Positions 61,073 through 64,000 of a DNA stretch of 64,000 bases are shown piece after piece (position 1 is the stretch's first letter; the number at the start of each line of letters is the position of its first letter). The notes beneath the pieces were generated by a model, which was not told the origin of the DNA, made no database searches, and saw nothing but the letters and a program-made list of their open reading frames with translations. This DNA comes from an uncultured Tenacibaculum sp. (lineage in GTDB: Bacteria > Bacteroidota > Bacteroidia > Flavobacteriales > Flavobacteriaceae): NCBI RefSeq assembly GCF_947499065.1, contig NZ_CANMMT010000002.1:646924-710923 (forward strand), in the 5' to 3' direction. The translations under genes and the position numbers were made by a program.

Positions 61073-64000
61073 TTATTTGGTTCCTAAATAAATTGCTCCT
61101 GTAAATGGTTTTAATCCACTATTTTCTAACACTACTATGTAATAATAAGTTCCTGCTGGCAGTCTTTTTGCCGCTCCAAATGTTGATCCATCTGAAATTC
61201 CGTTCCAATCATTTGCATAGTTGTTCGATTCGTAAACTCTTGCTCCCCAACGATTAAATATTTTAACATTGGTTATAAATCCACACGATTCGATTCCTGT
61301 TACTGTAAAAAATTCATTCCATGTATCTCCGTTTGGTGTTACTGCTTTAGATATAACTACATCTTCTTGCCCACACGGTAATACCACACAATCATCATTA
61401 ATATTTATTGTTAAACTAATTGATGATAAACAAGTTTCATTAGCAACTGTATAGGTAAATACATAATCTCCTAAAGCTATATTTGAAGGGTCAAATGTGT
61501 TATCTGTAGTAAGTGCTACATTTCCACTTGTAACTTCCCACTCTCCATCTGTGCTAATGTTTGTTAAATAATCGTTTAAGTCTACAATACCATCATCAAT
61601 ACATTTTGAATCTGCTATTGTTGTTGTTACTGTTTCTATTGTTACATTTATGTTTTGAACAAATTCTGCTGTATTCCCACAATCATCAGCAACTGTCCAA
61701 GTTCTTATTATTTGATAATCATTATTTGTTCCATCAAAAGTATTTTCCTCTTCAAAATTTGTTTGTGTGATGTTACTTGAACAATTATCTACAAATTCTA
61801 ATGTTGGTACTTCTGGAATCTCATCACAACTCACACTTATGTCTGTTAAGTTTGTAACCAATTCTGGTGCCTCATTATCTTCTACTTTAATTTCTTGAGT
61901 ATGACTCACTTTATTTCCTGCACAATCTTCAGATTCCCAAACTCTAATTATTGTATACTCTGAAGGACATCCTTCTCCTTGTCCTGTAATTGCTTCTGAG
62001 TAATTTACTGTTACCTCTGAATCACAATTATCGGTCGCTGTTAATATTACTGCCTCTGGAATGGCATCACAACTTACTGTTGTATTCTCTGGTAAGCTTT
62101 CTACAAACTCCGGTGCTTTGGTATCCTCTACTTCGATTGTTTGTGTATGTGTTGTGGTATTGTTTGCACAATCACTTACCGTCCATGTTCTTGTTATTGT
62201 ATATACTGATGTACACTCATCATCCTGTCCTGTAATTGCTTCGGAATAATTTACTGTTACTTCTGAATCACAATTATCGGTCGCAGTCAATACTTCAGCC
62301 TCTGGAATGGCATCACAACTTACTGTTGTATTCTCTGGTAAGCTTTCTACAAACTCCGGTGCTTTGGTATCCTCTACTTCGATTGTTTGTGTATGTGTTG
62401 TGGTATTATTTGCACAATCACTTACCGTCCATGTTCTTGTTATTGTATATACTGATGTACACTCATCATCCTGTCCTGCAATTGTTTCTGAGTAATTTAC
62501 TGTTACTTCTGAATCACAATTATCGGTTGCAGTCAATACTTCAGCCTCTGGAATTGCATCACAACTTACTGTTGTATTCTCTGGTAAGCTTTCTACAAAC
62601 TCTGGTGCTTTGGTATCCTCTACTTCGATTGTTTGTGTATGTGTTGTGGTATTATTTGCACAATCACTTACGGTCCATGTTCTTGTTATTGTATATACCG
62701 ATGCACATTCATCATCCTGTCCTGTAATTGCTTCTGAGTAATTTACTGTTACTTCTGAATCACAATTATCGGTCGCTGTTAATATTACTGCCTCTGGAAT
62801 GGCATCACAACTTACTGTTGTATTCTCTGGTAAGTTTTCTACAAACTCTGGTGCTTTGGTATCCTCTACTTCGATTGTTTGTGTATGTATTGTGGTATTA
62901 TTTGCACAATCACTTACGGTCCACGTTCTTGTTATTGTGTATACCGATGCACATTCATCATCCTGACCTGTAATCGCTTCTGAGTAATTTACCGTTACTT
63001 CTGAATCACAATTATCGGTCGCAGTCAATACTTTAACCTCTGGAATGGCATCACAACTTACTGTTGTATCCGCTGGTAAGTTTTCTACAAACTCTGGTGC
63101 TTTGGTATCCTCTACTTCGATTGTTTGGGTATGTATTGTGGTATTATTTGCACAATCACTTACGGTCCACGTTCTTGTTATTGTGTATACCGATGTACAT
63201 TCATCATCCTGTCCTGTAATCGCTTCTGAGTAATTTACCGTTACTTCTGAATCACAATTATCAGTCGCAGTTAATATTGTTGCTTCTGGAATGGCATCAC
63301 AACTTACTGTTGTATTCTCTGGTAAACTTTCTACAAACTCCGGTGCTTTGGTATCCTCTACTTCGATTGTTTGTGTATGTGTTGTAGTGTTGTTTGCACA
63401 ATCACTTACCGTCCACGTTCTCGTTATTGTATATACTGATGCACATTCATCATCCTGACCTGTAATCGCTTCTGAGTAATTTACCGTTACTTCTGAATCA
63501 CAATTATCTGTTGCAGTTAATACTGCTGCCTCTGGAATGGCATCACAACTTACTGTTGTATTCTCTGGTAAACTTTCTACAAACTCCGGTGCTTTGGTAT
63601 CCTCTACTTCGATTGTTTGTGTATGTGTTGTGGTATTATTTGCACAATCACTTACCGTCCATGTTCTTGTTATTGTATATACCGATGCACATTCATCATC
63701 CTGCCCTGTAATTGCTTCGGAGTAATTTACCGTTACCTCTGAATCACAATTATCTGTTGCAGTTAATATTACTGCCTCTGGAATTGCATCACAACTTACT
63801 GTTGTATTCTCTGGTAAGCTTTCTACAAACTCCGGTGCTTTGGTATCTTCTACCGTAATTGATTGTATATGTGTTGTGGTATTTCCTGAACAATCACTTA
63901 CGGTCCACTTTCTTGTGATTAAGTATTCTGATCCACAAGCATCGTCATCGCCACTGGTTACTTCACTTGGAACTACGGTTACCACTGCATCACAATTATC
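61073..64000 (-). CDS. Giant repetitive T9SS adhesin (gliding-motility type), C-terminal part, extends past window end
   Basis: The frame stays open to base 64000 (residues DNCDA precede the GTG at 63985), so this is the 3' portion of a much larger gene; that GTG is not a real start. It holds eight tandem units of 82 residues (61880-63847) of HYR-like type with four Cys each, a divergent ninth unit, a linker, and a C-terminal gliding-motility-associated domain (AVTPNGDTWNEFFTV, VKIFNRWGARVYES, AGTYYYIVVLEN, FTGAIYLGTK), the type B T9SS signal. Such proteins reach the cell surface via T9SS and serve adhesion or gliding, as with SprB. The porP/sprF and ompA genes follow in the same operon. Confidence 0.93.
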   Translation of the reverse strand, partial: DNCDAVVTVVPSEVTSGDDDACGSEYLITRKWTVSDCSGNTTTHIQSITVEDTKAPEFVESLPENTTVSCDAIPEAVILTATDNCDSEVTVNYSEAITGQDDECASVYTITRTWTVSDCANNTTTHTQTIEVEDTKAPEFVESLPENTTVSCDAIPEAAVLTATDNCDSEVTVNYSEAITGQDDECASVYTITRTWTVSDCANNTTTHTQTIEVEDTKAPEFVESLPENTTVSCDAIPEATILTATDNCDSEVTVNYSEAITGQDDECTSVYTITRTWTVSDCANNTTIHTQTIEVEDTKAPEFVENLPADTTVSCDAIPEVKVLTATDNCDSEVTVNYSEAITGQDDECASVYTITRTWTVSDCANNTTIHTQTIEVEDTKAPEFVENLPENTTVSCDAIPEAVILTATDNCDSEVTVNYSEAITGQDDECASVYTITRTWTVSDCANNTTTHTQTIEVEDTKAPEFVESLPENTTVSCDAIPEAEVLTATDNCDSEVTVNYSETIAGQDDECTSVYTITRTWTVSDCANNTTTHTQTIEVEDTKAPEFVESLPENTTVSCDAIPEAEVLTATDNCDSEVTVNYSEAITGQDDECTSVYTITRTWTVSDCANNTTTHTQTIEVEDTKAPEFVESLPENTTVSCDAIPEAVILTATDNCDSEVTVNYSEAITGQGEGCPSEYTIIRVWESEDCAGNKVSHTQEIKVEDNEAPELVTNLTDISVSCDEIPEVPTLEFVDNCSSNITQTNFEEENTFDGTNNDYQIIRTWTVADDCGNTAEFVQNINVTIETVTTTIADSKCIDDGIVDLNDYLTNISTDGEWEVTSGNVALTTDNTFDPSNIALGDYVFTYTVANETCLSSISLTININDDCVVLPCGQEDVVISKAVTPNGDTWNEFFTVTGIESCGFITNVKIFNRWGARVYESNNYANDWNGISDGSTFGAAKRLPAGTYYYIVVLENSGLKPFTGAIYLGTK
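61880..63847 (-). repeat. Eight tandem 246-bp coding repeats
   Basis: Each unit codes 82 residues beginning DTKAPEF and ending HTQTIEVE (the eighth ends SHTQEIKVE). Units 1-7 are almost identical in protein and DNA. Changes cluster at the three or four residues after DAIPE (AVIL, AAVL, ATIL, VKVL, AEVL) and at ESLPEN/ENLPEN/ENLPAD. The same-frame period of 246 bases is exact. Confidence 0.95.

Noticed and set aside
61990..63725. Series of plus-strand ORFs of 61-163 codons with 246-base period
   Set aside because: They are antisense shadows of the adhesin repeats; composition is Leu/His-rich low complexity and they have no promoter.
61880..63847. Regular repeat array as a possible CRISPR
   Set aside because: The 246-bp units are coding throughout, without unique spacers, and there are no cas genes.

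Overview
The window is an AT-rich (about 30% G+C by eye) chromosomal segment of a gliding marine member of the Bacteroidota. It most resembles Flavobacteriaceae of the Tenacibaculum/Polaribacter kind; that placement is an inference from gene families, not a search. Supporting signs are a type IX secretion (T9SS) adhesin–PorP/SprF–OmpA cluster, SusC-like TonB receptors, a DnaX without a zinc finger, LytS/LytTR two-component genes, many SPII lipoproteins, and repeated use of the Bacteroidota -7 promoter element (TAnnTTTG). I see no tRNA, rRNA, CRISPR array, insertion sequence or prophage. No stretch longer than about 200 bases lacks a gene.

Layout. 1-8.9 kb: the 3' end of a probable esterase, an exported PIG-L deacetylase, a RecD/Dda-type helicase, a membrane protein–DUF3822–rsmD group, a small STAS protein and an ABC-F ATPase. 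9-12.3 kb: a thioredoxin-fold lipoprotein without CXXC and a DEAD-box helicase with a structured leader. 12.4-21.4 kb, all on the minus strand: a heavy-metal efflux operon (small His-rich exported protein, RND pump fused to a TolC-like channel, membrane-fusion lipoprotein, P1B-4 ATPase), followed by a prohibitin with its own promoter. 21.5-26.4 kb: an outer-membrane barrel receptor divergent from a lipobox-bearing histidine kinase and LytTR regulator. 26.4-30.4 kb: a thioesterase, a VWA-like membrane protein and a compact three-gene regulatory unit (small membrane protein, truncated haemoglobin, Crp/Fnr regulator). 30.4-37.1 kb: purB, an adenylate kinase, a lipoprotein and terC, then a probable metal-uptake TonB receptor locus. 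37.2-47 kb: exported MsrA, dnaX, a Na+/H+ antiporter divergent from UspA–SulP, and PBP1C. 47-57.5 kb: tRNA-modification genes (dus, miaE), a second DEAD-box-like helicase (DEFD motif), a TPR-like lipoprotein and a thioester alpha-2-macroglobulin. 57.6-64 kb: a CAP-domain lipoprotein and the T9SS operon, whose first gene runs off the window end.

The least expected signal is regulatory. Two near-identical palindromes (TTATGA-N6-TCATAA core) sit at exactly the same distance (36.5 bp from palindrome centre to the -7 G) from the promoters of the small membrane protein and the truncated globin, and the second also overlaps the start of the neighbouring crp/fnr gene. This suggests a small self-contained gas-, redox- or nitrosative-stress regulon in which one protein activates the globin and an undescribed membrane partner while repressing itself. 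Other items worth a look: exactly one of the two ABC-F composite ATP sites is degenerate, a LytTR-style direct repeat lies in the barrel/kinase intergenic region, SulP carries an extra C-terminal domain, and the adhesin holds eight tandem 246-bp repeats.
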